Translations under genes and position numbers: made by a program
NCBI RefSeq assembly: GCF_003574625.1
Contig: NZ_QNUJ01000006.1
Location: 124,001 to 188,000, forward strand
DNA: 64,000 nt
DNA from: Shinella zoogloeoides
GTDB taxonomy: Bacteria; Pseudomonadota; Alphaproteobacteria; Rhizobiales; Rhizobiaceae
Reading direction: 5' to 3'
Shown: piece after piece, positions 50,411 to 58,568 of the stretch
Layout: each line of letters opens with the position of its first letter
Numbering within the stretch: position 1 is the stretch's first letter
The notes under the pieces: generated by a model
What the model was told of the DNA's origin: nothing
The model's database searches: none
The model's input: the letters and a program-made list of their open reading frames with translations, nothing else

Positions 50411-51736
50411 TCAGATATTGTTCTGCAGGACCTCGCGCAGCTTGCCGAACAGTTCGTCGATCTGCGGCTTCTCGATGATGAGCGGCGGGGAGAGGGCGAT
50501 GATGTCGCCCGTCGTGCGGATGAGCAGGCCCTTCTCATAGGCCTTGAGGAAGGCGTTGAAGGCGCGCTTGGTCGGCTCGCCGGGGATGGAGGCGAGTTCG
50601 ACGGCGCCGATCAGGCCGACATTGCGGATGTCGATGACGTTCGGGCAATCCTTCAGCGAGTGCAGGCCCTCTTCCCAATAGGAGGCAAGCTCGCTGGCGC
50701 GGGTCAGAAGGCCCTCTTCCTTGTAGGTGTCGAGGGTGCCGAGGGCGGCGGCGCAGGCGATCGGGTTGCCGGAATAGGTATAGCCGTGGAAGAACTCGAT
50801 CATGTGTTCCGGGCCGTTCATGAAGGCGTCGTGGATTTCCGACGTCACGAAGACCGCGCCCATCGGGATCACGCCGTTGGTGAGGCCCTTGGCGGTGGTG
50901 ATGATATCCGGCTTCACGTCGAAATACTGCGCGGCGAAGGGCGCGCCGAGGCGGCCGAAGCCGGTAATGACTTCGTCGAAGATCAGGAGGATGCCGTGCT
51001 GTGTGCAGATCTCGCGCAGCTTCTGGAGGTAGCCCTTCGGCGGGATGAGGACGCCCGTCGAGCCGGCGACCGGTTCGACGATGACGGCCGCGATGGTCGA
51101 GGCGTCATGCAGGGTGATGATGCGCTGGAGTTCGCTGGCAATGTCGCCGCCATGCTCCGGCTCGCCGCGCGAGAAGGCGTTCTTGTCCGGGAAGTGGGTG
51201 TGCGGCATGTGGTCGACGCCGGTCAGCAGCGTGCCGAACATCTTGCGGTTGGAGACGATGCCGCCGACGGAGATGCCGCCGAAATTGACGCCGTGATAGC
51301 CGCGCTCGCGGCCGACCAGGCGGAAGCGCGAGCCGTCGCCCTTGGCGCGGTGATAGGCGAGCGCCACCTTCAGCGCGGTCTCGACCGATTCGGAACCGGA
51401 ATTGGTGTAGAGGACGTGGTCCATGCCTTCCGGGGCGATGTCGACGAGGCGGTTGGCGAGCTCGAAGGCCTTGGGATGGCCGAGCTGGAAGGCGGGCGCA
51501 TAGTCGAGCTCGCCGGCCTGCTCGCGGATCGCCTCGGTGATCTTCGGCCGGCAGTGGCCGGCATTCACGCACCACAGGCCCGCCGTGCCGTCGAGTACCT
51601 GGCGGCCGTCATGGGTGGTGTAGTACATGTCCTTGGCGCCGACGAAAAGGCGCGGCTCCTTCTTGAACTGTCGGTTCGCCGTGAAGGGCATCCAGAAGGC
51701 GCGCAGATCGTTGGGGGTGTTGAGGCGGTTGGACAT
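50411..51736 (-). CDS. omega-amino acid:pyruvate aminotransferase (class III)
   Basis: 441 aa, PLP-dependent class III aminotransferase. FWMPFTANRQFKKEPRLFVGAKDMYY is typical of beta-alanine:pyruvate transaminases, TNSGSESVETALKVALAYHRA binds the phosphate, FDEVITGFGRLG holds the cofactor Asp and TTAKGLTNGVIPMGAV the Schiff-base Lys. It transfers amino groups of beta-alanine or similar omega-amino acids to pyruvate. A stand-alone gene; an AT-rich stretch just upstream (TTGCTA ... TAAAAAT on the coding strand, about 51780-51810) may be its promoter. Confidence 0.9.
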   Translation of the reverse strand: MSNRLNTPNDLRAFWMPFTANRQFKKEPRLFVGAKDMYYTTHDGRQVLDGTAGLWCVNAGHCRPKITEAIREQAGELDYAPAFQLGHPKAFELANRLVDIAPEGMDHVLYTNSGSESVETALKVALAYHRAKGDGSRFRLVGRERGYHGVNFGGISVGGIVSNRKMFGTLLTGVDHMPHTHFPDKNAFSRGEPEHGGDIASELQRIITLHDASTIAAVIVEPVAGSTGVLIPPKGYLQKLREICTQHGILLIFDEVITGFGRLGAPFAAQYFDVKPDIITTAKGLTNGVIPMGAVFVTSEIHDAFMNGPEHMIEFFHGYTYSGNPIACAAALGTLDTYKEEGLLTRASELASYWEEGLHSLKDCPNVIDIRNVGLIGAVELASIPGEPTKRAFNAFLKAYEKGLLIRTTGDIIALSPPLIIEKPQIDELFGKLREVLQNNI

Positions 51737-51847
51737 GCGATCTCTCCCACGGCCATTGAATGCGGGGGCCGTCCCGGCTGGTATTTTTACCCGATGGTCA
51801 AATTAGCAAGGCAGTGGGGGGCGTCAAGCAGCCCTTTGACGGCGAAA

Positions 51848-51871
51848 CGCCCCGAATGGGCATTCGGGGCG
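51848..51871 (-). terminator. hairpin downstream of nolR
   Basis: CGCCCCGAAT / ATTCGGGGCG, a perfect 10-bp stem with a GGGC loop, starts about 25 bp after the nolR stop. The run of U expected of an intrinsic terminator is weak on the minus strand (GTTTCG). Confidence 0.55.
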
Positions 51872-51896
51872 TCGCGAATCACCGGCCGGGAAGAGA

Positions 51897-52232
51897 TCAG
51901 GCGATGCGGAGCTTCTTTTCCGCGGCGGCGCCGGCCTTCTTGTAGATGCGGTCCAGCGAGTCGAGGATGGTCATGACCGCATCCGACTTGCTGGAATAAT
52001 AGATGGTCTGGGCGTCGCGGCGCGTGGTCACGAGATTCTGCGCGCGCAGCTTCGACAGGTGCTGCGAAAGGGCGGACTGGCTGAGTCCGACCTGGTTTGC
52101 CAGTGCACCGACGGCGATCTCGCCTTCCACCAGAACCTTGAGGATGAGCAGGCGCTTGGGATTCGCCATGGCGGAAAGGAAATCGGATGCGACCTCGGCC
52201 TGTGCGTGCTCTGCGTCTGAAATCTTGTCCAT
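51897..52232 (-). CDS. nolR: NolR-type ArsR-family regulator
   Basis: 111-aa winged-helix protein. DFLSAMANPKRLLIL, VGALANQVGLSQSALSQHLSKLRAQNLV and TRRDAQTIYYSS are nearly identical in pattern to rhizobial NolR, which represses nod genes, its own gene, quorum-sensing and conjugation-related genes. ATG 52232 has AAAGGAG 7 bp upstream. No metal-binding cysteines of classical ArsR are present, as in NolR. Whether this strain nodulates cannot be seen; NolR also occurs in non-symbionts. Confidence 0.85.
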   Translation of the reverse strand: MDKISDAEHAQAEVASDFLSAMANPKRLLILKVLVEGEIAVGALANQVGLSQSALSQHLSKLRAQNLVTTRRDAQTIYYSSKSDAVMTILDSLDRIYKKAGAAAEKKLRIA

Positions 52233-52289
52233 TTGAAACTCCTTTGGGCGTTTCCGCTTCAAAACTTGTGCTTTTATGTGAATCCGCTT

Positions 52290-52306
52290 GTTAGCATATA
52301 AGCAAA
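52290..52306 (-). promoter_or_regulatory. candidate NolR operator upstream of nolR
   Basis: G-TTAG-N9-AA is found on the plus strand at 52290-52306. The published NolR consensus is (A/T)TTAG-N9-A(T/A), so only the first base deviates. It sits about 58 bp upstream of the nolR start in AT-rich sequence, a fitting place for autorepression. Identified by eye only. Confidence 0.45.
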
Positions 52307-52414
52307 ACCCTTCCCATCAAGTGGCAAGAAATCAGGGGTCGGGGTGCACGCAATGCTATAAGTTTCTTCTCCAAAAACGATAGACGCGAACAGTGGATTC
52401 ATGCGCTCTGCGGA

Positions 52415-53179
52415 TCAGCCCGTTGCTCTTGCCTCGCGGAGCAAACGTGCCAACTCGCTGCGAAGTTCCTTCGCGTCTTCAAGTTCATGTGAATATTCGA
52501 AACGTCTTAACTTGTCACTGCTCGCGAGGTCGATTCCCGCCGCATCGAGGCCGACGATGATCCATTCGCCGTCCCTGGCGCCGCAATAGTGGCGCGCATA
52601 AACATTCGCGGCTTCCGCATGGTCGCTGTTCATGTGCTCGACGGCGCCGGTTTCCATCGCGGCGAGGGCCGCGCGGGCGGGGGAGCGAATCAGGAGGTCT
52701 TCGGCCGTCAGCAGGAAGGCCTTGCCGAAACCGCCATTGAGGAAGGCGCGCTGCGGCACGAGGCGGAAGAAGGTGAAGTCGGGGAAATCGACATAGAGCT
52801 TGGCCTTGGGATGACGGCGGATGAAACGTTCGCGCAGCGCCGCGCGCGCCTCGCTTTCGCGCGGGATTTCCTCGGCCTCGCAGATGACGGTGAGGCGCGG
52901 ATGGGCGAGGGGATCACCCTTGCCGGGCTCGCCGGCCAGCAGCGAGGCCCGCCTGTCGGCCCTCAGCGCCTGGGTGTGAACCGAAAGGGCGGAGACGAGG
53001 ATGACGGGCGTTCCGTCGGTGTCGGTCCCCGTCAGGGTGCGGCTTGCAAAGGGGGCGCCAGTTTCCGGCTCCAGCACGGCGAGCGCGCAGCTTCGCGCCG
53101 AGCGCAGCAGGGTGCGGGCGAGGCGGCGGGCGTCGTCGTCCGTTTCGCGCAGAACGCTGGGCTTGTCCTTCTCGGTCAT
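52415..53179 (-). CDS. HugZ-like pyridoxamine-oxidase-fold protein with DUF2470 domain
   Basis: 254 aa. N-terminal split-barrel (RTLLRSARSCALAVLEPETGAPFASRTL, then HPRLTVICEAEEIP...RFIRRHPKAKLY) and C-terminal VEHMNSDHAEAANVYARHYCG, the DUF2470 signature of HugZ-type haem-degrading proteins. Members bind haem or flavin; haem oxygenase activity is plausible but the zinc/haem histidines of the C-terminal tail seen in H. pylori HugZ are not evident. Monocistronic; a terminator of the choline operon lies just upstream. Confidence 0.83.
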   Translation of the reverse strand: MTEKDKPSVLRETDDDARRLARTLLRSARSCALAVLEPETGAPFASRTLTGTDTDGTPVILVSALSVHTQALRADRRASLLAGEPGKGDPLAHPRLTVICEAEEIPRESEARAALRERFIRRHPKAKLYVDFPDFTFFRLVPQRAFLNGGFGKAFLLTAEDLLIRSPARAALAAMETGAVEHMNSDHAEAANVYARHYCGARDGEWIIVGLDAAGIDLASSDKLRRFEYSHELEDAKELRSELARLLREARATG

Positions 53180-53206
53180 GGTCTTCGGCTCCCGCTTGCG
53201 GCAATG

Positions 53207-53237
53207 AAAAAGGCAGCGCCCGTCAAGGGGCGCCGCC
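53207..53237 (-). terminator. intrinsic terminator of the choXWV operon
   Basis: On the minus strand GGCGGCGCCC and GGGCGCTGCC pair with one mismatch and are followed by TTTTT. It begins 27 bp after the choV stop. Confidence 0.78.
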
Positions 53238-53263
53238 CTGTCTAGCCTTATCGGCGGCCGCTG

Positions 53264-54307
53264 TCAGCCGCGCCGGCGGTGCCGCGTCAATCCGTTCACG
53301 ATATCCTGTGCGTTGATCGTGCCGATCACCGTGCCGTTGTCGACGACGCCGACATGGCCGGGCGTGCGGGCCATGGCGTCGAGCACGTCGACGAGCGGGG
53401 TCTGCGGCGTGGCGGTCGCCGTCACGCCGCCATTGTCGCCGGAGGCGCCGGGCTGCATGACGTCGCCGGCCGTCAGCATGTTGATCGGGTTCATGTTCTG
53501 CACGAAGTCCGCGACATACTGGTTGGCCGGGCTCCTGACGATCTCCTGCGGCGTGCCGCACTGGATGATCCGCCCGCCTTCCATGATGGCGATGCGGTTG
53601 CCGATGCGGAAGGCCTCGTCGAGGTCGTGGCTGACGAAGATGATGGTCTTCTTCAGCCGGCGCTGGAATTCCAGCAGCTCGTCCTGCAGGCGCGTGCGGA
53701 TCAGCGGGTCGAGCGCGGAGAACGGCTCGTCCATGAGCAGGATCGGCGCGCCGGTGGCAAAGGCGCGGGCAAGGCCGACGCGCTGCTGCATGCCGCCCGA
53801 CAGCTCGTTCACCTTGCGGTCCGCCCATTTGGCGAGGTTGACCAACTCGAGCTGCTCGGCGACGCGCGCCTTGCGCTCGCTGTCCGGCACGCCGGCAAGC
53901 TCCAGGCCGAAGCCGACATTGTCCGCGACGGTGCGCCAGGGCAGCAGCGCGAACTGCTGGAACACCATGGAGACGGTGTGCATTCGGAAGTCGCGCAGCG
54001 CCTTCTGCGTCGCCCCGTAGGGATCGACGCTGCTGCTGCCGGCCTTGACCTCCACCTCGCCGCGCACCACCGGGGCGAGCCCGTTGACGGCGCGCAGCAG
54101 CGTCGATTTGCCGGAGCCGGAAAGGCCCATCAGCACGAGGATCTCGCCCTCGGTGATCGACAGTGTCGCGTCGGCGACGCCGAGCACGAGCCCGGTTTCC
54201 GCGCCGATCTCGTCGCGCGATTTGCCGGCGTCGGCCAGTGCAAGCGCTCTTTGCGGATTGTCGCCGAAGATGATGGAGACGTTCTTGAAGACGACGGCGT
54301 CGGTCAT
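53264..54307 (-). CDS. choV: choline ABC transporter ATP-binding protein ChoV
   Basis: 347 aa. Walker A GLSGSGKST (61-69), signature ELSGGMQQRVGLARA, Walker B LLMDEPFSALD, followed by a C-terminal CBS-like regulatory domain (DVLDAMARTPGHVGVVDNGTVIGTINAQDIVNGL). The N-terminus carries the typical insert of the quaternary-amine (ProV/ChoV) class. It energises choline uptake. Its start overlaps the choW stop by 4 bp. Confidence 0.92.
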   Translation of the reverse strand: MTDAVVFKNVSIIFGDNPQRALALADAGKSRDEIGAETGLVLGVADATLSITEGEILVLMGLSGSGKSTLLRAVNGLAPVVRGEVEVKAGSSSVDPYGATQKALRDFRMHTVSMVFQQFALLPWRTVADNVGFGLELAGVPDSERKARVAEQLELVNLAKWADRKVNELSGGMQQRVGLARAFATGAPILLMDEPFSALDPLIRTRLQDELLEFQRRLKKTIIFVSHDLDEAFRIGNRIAIMEGGRIIQCGTPQEIVRSPANQYVADFVQNMNPINMLTAGDVMQPGASGDNGGVTATATPQTPLVDVLDAMARTPGHVGVVDNGTVIGTINAQDIVNGLTRHRRRG

Positions 54308-55179
54308 TTTGCGTCTCCTTCGTCGGAGGAGCGGAACAGGCGGTCGAGGATGATCGCGAGGATCACGATACAGAGGCCGGCCTCGAAGCCCATGGAGATG
54401 TTCACGGTGTTGAGCGCGCGCACCACCGGAACGCCGAGGCCTTTGGCGCCGACCAGCGCGGCGATGACCACCATCGACAGCGAGAGCATGATGGTCTGCG
54501 TCAGGCCCGCCATGATCTGCGGCATGGCGAAGGGCAGCTCCACCTTGCGCAGCACCTGGCCGGGCGTCGCGCCGAAGGCCTGGGCGGCCTCCACCAGCGA
54601 GGGCGGCGTCGAGATGATGCCGAGGCGCGTGAGGCGGATCGGCGCGGGGATGGCGAAGATCACGGTGGCGATCAGGCCCGGCACCATGCCGAGGCCGAAG
54701 AGGATGAGCGCCGGGATCAGGTAGACGAAGGTCGGGATCGTCTGCATGAGGTCGAGGATCGGCCGCAGGATCGAGTAGAACCACGGCCGGCGCGCGGCGG
54801 CGATGCCGAGCGGCACGCCGACGACCATGCTGACGCCGGTCGCCGCCAGCACGAGCGCCAGCGTTTCCGTCGTCTCCTTCCAGTAGCCCTGGTTCACGAT
54901 GAGCAGCAGGCCGAGGAAGGTGAAGACGGCGACGCCGAGCGAGCGGCGGAAATACCAGCTCACCCCCGTCACGAGGACGATGAGGAACAGCGCATAGGCG
55001 AGCTTGCCGCCGGGGCTGGTGATGAACGGTCCCTGCAGGAGGACGAGCAGGGCGTCGATGCCGGCCTGCAGGAAGACCTTCAGGAAATCGAACAGGCCCT
55101 TGCCGTTCGTCGTCAGCCAGCTGACGACGTCCTTGGCGATCGGGCCGATCGGAATTTTTGAGACGGTGAGCCAATCCAC
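54304..55179 (-). CDS. choW: choline ABC transporter permease ChoW
   Basis: 291 aa with six or seven hydrophobic segments and the permease EAA-like loop VEAAQAFGATPGQVLRKVELPFAMPQIMAGL. Start MDWLTVSKIPIGPIAKDVVSWLT is typical for ChoW/ProW-type permeases without the long periplasmic tail of E. coli ProW. It lies 145 bp downstream of choX and is coupled to choV. Confidence 0.92.
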   Translation of the reverse strand: MDWLTVSKIPIGPIAKDVVSWLTTNGKGLFDFLKVFLQAGIDALLVLLQGPFITSPGGKLAYALFLIVLVTGVSWYFRRSLGVAVFTFLGLLLIVNQGYWKETTETLALVLAATGVSMVVGVPLGIAAARRPWFYSILRPILDLMQTIPTFVYLIPALILFGLGMVPGLIATVIFAIPAPIRLTRLGIISTPPSLVEAAQAFGATPGQVLRKVELPFAMPQIMAGLTQTIMLSLSMVVIAALVGAKGLGVPVVRALNTVNISMGFEAGLCIVILAIILDRLFRSSDEGDAK

Positions 55180-55287
55180 GGCAGCAAGCCCCTGGCTGAA
55201 AGTTGACGATACGCAGCGGGTTCCGAAAAATCCGGATTCAAGTCTCTTCGAAACGTCTGCGGGAAGGGCAGTATCCGGAGAGAAGAA

Positions 55288-55312
55288 GGGCGGGAAAGTT
55301 TCCTCCCCGCCC
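55288..55312 (-). terminator. hairpin between choX and choW (attenuator)
   Basis: GGGCGGG / CCCGCCC around an 11-nt spacer with partial extra pairing, followed on the minus strand by TTCTT, starting about 12 bp after the choX stop. As after chvE, it probably favours binding-protein mRNA over the downstream genes. Confidence 0.6.
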
Positions 55313-55324
55313 TATTCTTGCCTA

Positions 55325-56284
55325 TTAGAGACCCAGCGCGGCCTTCGCGGCGGGCAGGGCCTCGCCGCTGCCGTCCTTGGTCGTCACGCCGGCGAGCCAC
55401 GGCTCGATGGCTGCCGGATTGGCCTTCAGCCATTCCGTCGCTGCGGCTTCCGGATCCTGGCCGTCGTTCAGGATCTTGCCCATGATCTGGTTTTCCATTT
55501 CCAGCGAGAACTTGAGGTTCTGCAGGAACTTTCCGACGTTCGGGCATTCGGTGGTGTAGCCCTGGCGCACGTTGGTGTAGATCGTCGCGCCGCCGAAGTT
55601 CGGCCCGAAGATGTCGTCGCCGCCGGTAAGGTAGGTCAGCTTGAAGTTGGCGTTCATCGGGTGGGGTTCCCAGCCGAGGAAGACGATCGGCGCGCCTTCC
55701 TGCTCGGCGCGGGCGACTTCCGCCAGCATGCCTTGCTCGGAGGATTCGACGACCTCGAAGCCCGAGAGGTCGAACTTGCCGGCCGAGACCATGTCGATGA
55801 TCAGGCGGTTGCCGTCATTGCCGGGCTCGATGCCGTAGATCTTGGAGCCGAGCGCGTCCTTCTGCTTGGCGATGTCGCCGAAGTCCTTGATGCCGAGCTC
55901 GGCGCCCTTGGCATTGGTCGCGAGCGTGTACTTCGCGCCCTCGAGGTTCTCGCGCACGGTCTCGACCGTGCCGTTGTCGCGGAACGGCTTGATGTCGGCT
56001 TCCATGGTCGGCATCCAGTTGCCGAGGAAGACGTCGATGTCCTTGTTGCCGAGCGAGGTATAGGTGACCGGAACCGAAAGCACGGTGACTTCCGTCTCGT
56101 AGCCGAGGCTCTTGAGGATGGTGGTCGCGGTCGCGGTGGTGGCGGTGATATCGGTCCAGCCCACGTCCGAGAACCGGACCTTGCCACAGCTTTCCGCTTC
56201 GGCGGCCGAAACGTTGGCAACGCCGAGGGCGAGGACGGATGCGGCAGCGGCAAGGAGTATCTTCAATGGTGATGCAGTCTTCAT
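55325..56284 (-). CDS. choX: choline-binding periplasmic protein ChoX
   Basis: 319 aa, signal peptide MKTASPLKILLAAAASVL... cut near SAA-EAE. Counting from this start, the choline-box aromatic residues known from S. meliloti ChoX fall at identical numbers: Trp43, Trp90, Tyr119 and Trp205, with Asp45 and Asn156 also present for the hydroxyl group. This supports high-affinity choline (and acetylcholine) binding. AGGGGAG precedes the ATG. First gene of choXWV, feeding betaine synthesis for osmoprotection or carbon use; divergent from tdk. Confidence 0.96.
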   Translation of the reverse strand: MKTASPLKILLAAAASVLALGVANVSAAEAESCGKVRFSDVGWTDITATTATATTILKSLGYETEVTVLSVPVTYTSLGNKDIDVFLGNWMPTMEADIKPFRDNGTVETVRENLEGAKYTLATNAKGAELGIKDFGDIAKQKDALGSKIYGIEPGNDGNRLIIDMVSAGKFDLSGFEVVESSEQGMLAEVARAEQEGAPIVFLGWEPHPMNANFKLTYLTGGDDIFGPNFGGATIYTNVRQGYTTECPNVGKFLQNLKFSLEMENQIMGKILNDGQDPEAAATEWLKANPAAIEPWLAGVTTKDGSGEALPAAKAALGL

Positions 56285-56512
56285 GTTTTTGCTCCCCTTA
56301 TGACTATGTTTTAGCCAATCATCAAAACGACATGCTTTCAAGCGCCTTGGCGTAGCCCGAAGCCTCTGAAAGGTCCAATAAATTTCGGCCCTGTTCGCAA
56401 TTTTGCACATGGATGTCGCAACGGATGGGCCCCTTTGTTTTCTGTGGTTTTCAGGCCTTTGCGGCTGGAAAAACGCGTCCCGCCGGGCCATGACGCGGGA
56501 ACGGAGAAAATC

Positions 56513-57100
56513 ATGGCCAAGCTCTATTTCAGTTACGCGACGATGAACGCGGGCAAGTCGACGCTGCTCCTGCAGGCGTCCTACAACTATCGCGAACGCG
56601 GCATGCGCACGGCGATCTTCATCGCCGCCTTCGACGACCGCGCCGGGCAGGGCCGCATCTCCTCGCGCATCGGCCTTTCCTCGGACGCCATCGCCTTCGA
56701 CCGCAGCGACGACCTCTATCGGCATATCGAGACCCTCAACGGCGACGGCGGAGAGGAGATCGCCTGCATCTTCGTCGACGAGGCGCAGTTCCTTACCGAG
56801 GCGCAGGTCTGGCAACTCGCCCGCGTCGCCGACCGGTTGCATATCCCCGTCATGGCCTATGGCCTGCGCACGGATTTCCAGGGCAAGCTCTTTCCGGGCT
56901 CGCAGGCGCTGCTCGCCCTTGCCGACGAGCTGCGCGAGGTGCGCACCATCTGCCATTGCGGCCGCAAGGCGACGATGGTCGTGCGCCTCGGTGCCGACGG
57001 CAAGGTGGTGAAGGAGGGCGCGCAGGTGGAGATCGGCGGCAACGACAAATACGTTTCCTATTGTCGCCGGCACTGGGACGACATCATGCAGGCCGATTGA
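56513..57100 (+). CDS. tdk: thymidine kinase (type II)
   Basis: 195 aa. P-loop SYATMNAGKSTLLLQ, DEAQFLTEAQVWQLARVAD, the lasso region YGLRTDFQGKLFPGSQALLALAD and the zinc cysteines ICHCGRKA...CRRHW are those of type II thymidine kinase. It salvages thymidine to dTMP. ATG 56513 follows CGGAGAAAATC; the frame upstream to 56435 lacks homology. Confidence 0.94.
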   Translation: MAKLYFSYATMNAGKSTLLLQASYNYRERGMRTAIFIAAFDDRAGQGRISSRIGLSSDAIAFDRSDDLYRHIETLNGDGGEEIACIFVDEAQFLTEAQVWQLARVADRLHIPVMAYGLRTDFQGKLFPGSQALLALADELREVRTICHCGRKATMVVRLGADGKVVKEGAQVEIGGNDKYVSYCRRHWDDIMQAD

Positions 57101-57292
57101 GGCGGGTACGGCCGTTCGGGCCGTGCGGCGAAAAAATTCCCCGGCCATCTTGCGGTGCGTCGGCCGTGTCCCACATGTTCTGCGGGAAAACCCTCGGGCG
57201 GGTTCCTGTCCGTCCGAAATCGTATAGTGTCGCCGCGATGGAATAAATCGGGCGGCGCGGACGTCTGCCGTTGAGAGTGCAAGGGGACAAGA

Positions 57293-58381
57293 ATGGCCAC
57301 ACTTCAGAATTTCGATGCGGAGATCGACAAGACCCGCAGTGTCGTCAACGAGATGCGCGGCAAGCTTGAACAGTCCGGCATCGTGCTGGAACAGTTCGCC
57401 AAGGCGGACACCAAGCTCGGCGACGTCAATTTCGACATCGAGAATGCGCGCATCCAGGATGTCATCGCCCAGCAGAAGGTGATGGAGGGCAATATCGCCG
57501 ACCTCATCATCGGACTGGAGGATGCGACGAATATCTTCGGCACCGAATTCGAGAGCATGAAGAGCTATTCGGGCTACGAGAAGTTCATCGGCATCTTCTC
57601 CAAGCAGAAGATGCAGCGCATGCGCACCGATCGCGTGCGTAACATGTCGCTCGCCGGCAATCTGCAGGAACTACTCTCCAAGTCCGACACGATCGTCGGC
57701 ATCCTCAAGGAGCAGAAGTCGATCCTCGACCAGCGCTACAAGACCTCCGAGACGAGCCTCGTGCAGGTGATCGAGCGCCGCAAGGGCACGATGTCGAACC
57801 TGGAGGCGACGCAGAAGCGCATCGAGGAGCTGAACCCGCTCCTCATGGACCTCGAGAACCGCATCGCCGCCTCGACGGACCAGAAGACCCGCACGGACCT
57901 GGAAGGCGAGCGTTCGGCGCTGGCGACCGAATACAACCAGATGCAGGCGAAGGAGCAGGAGCTTCTGGCCGAGAGCCAGACGCTGGAGCGCTACAGCTCG
58001 ATGTTCCAGACCTTCGTCGATTCGCTCAACAACCAGATCGCCGCGCAGAACACGCTGATCAACAAGCTGACCATCGATACCGAGCAGCGCATCGTGCTCT
58101 ACAAGGCGCTGGAGGATTCGCTGAAGACGGCGGCGCAGCAGGACGTCGCCCACAAGATCAACACGCTCGGCTCGCAGGTCGATACCGCCGCGGAAGAGAC
58201 CATGGCCGGCATCGGCTCGGCCGCCCAGCGCCATATCGGCGACCTTCTGGAGATGCACGAGAAGAACATGCTGGCGACGCAGGATATCCAGCGCCGCAAG
58301 AAGCTCGCTGACGACGCCTTCGCCCGCCGCTTCCAGACCGTCATGGACAAGCACAATACCGCGAACTACGTGAAGTCGTGA
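57293..58381 (+). CDS. coiled-coil protein, possibly TelA-like; first gene of an uncharacterised cluster
   Basis: 362 aa, soluble and almost entirely helical. Long heptad-like stretches cover about 120-270 (KSILDQRYKTSETSLVQVIE, EATQKRIEELNPLLMDLENR, MQAKEQELLAESQTLERYSS). The layout faintly recalls TelA/KlaA toxic-anion-resistance proteins, but I see no diagnostic motif, so the resemblance is weak. AAGGGGACAAGA precedes ATG. TATAGT at 57223-57228 could be a -10 box. It is followed, after a RIME-like repeat, by four more same-strand genes, suggesting a scaffold role for the AAA+ ATPase encoded third. Confidence 0.8.
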   Translation: MATLQNFDAEIDKTRSVVNEMRGKLEQSGIVLEQFAKADTKLGDVNFDIENARIQDVIAQQKVMEGNIADLIIGLEDATNIFGTEFESMKSYSGYEKFIGIFSKQKMQRMRTDRVRNMSLAGNLQELLSKSDTIVGILKEQKSILDQRYKTSETSLVQVIERRKGTMSNLEATQKRIEELNPLLMDLENRIAASTDQKTRTDLEGERSALATEYNQMQAKEQELLAESQTLERYSSMFQTFVDSLNNQIAAQNTLINKLTIDTEQRIVLYKALEDSLKTAAQQDVAHKINTLGSQVDTAAEETMAGIGSAAQRHIGDLLEMHEKNMLATQDIQRRKKLADDAFARRFQTVMDKHNTANYVKS

Positions 58382-58401
58382 TGGTTGCAGGCATGCGATT
58401 G

Positions 58402-58539
58402 CCCCTCACCCTAACCCTCTCCCCGCAGGCGGGGAGAGGGGACGTGCCCCGCGAAAGGTTCTTGCTTGGGGAAAAGAGGGCGGCATATCCCCTTCGCCCC
58501 GCTTGCGGGGAGAAGGTGGCCGGTAGGCCGGATGAGGGG
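58402..58539. repeat. RIME-like palindromic repeat, copy C
   Basis: CCCTCTCCCCGC-AG-GCGGGGAGAGGG at the left and CCCCGC-TT-GCGGGG then AGAAGGTGGCCGG...GGATGAGGGG at the right. It is copy B in reverse orientation, here with a single TCACCC/GGGTGA unit. It lies between the first and second genes of the terminal cluster and fills nearly all of the 187-bp gap. Confidence 0.85.
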
Positions 58540-58568
58540 CCGCGCTCCGCCTCTAGCGGGAGACTGCC

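Noticed and set aside
53264-55174. A 636-codon fusion of choV with upstream sequence
   Set aside because: The extension overlaps choW out of frame; choV begins at 54307 with an ATGA overlap typical of the operon.
57293-58381. Confident annotation as TelA tellurite-resistance protein
   Set aside because: Only general coiled-coil character and length agree; no diagnostic motif or neighbouring ter gene is seen, so only a weak resemblance is reported.
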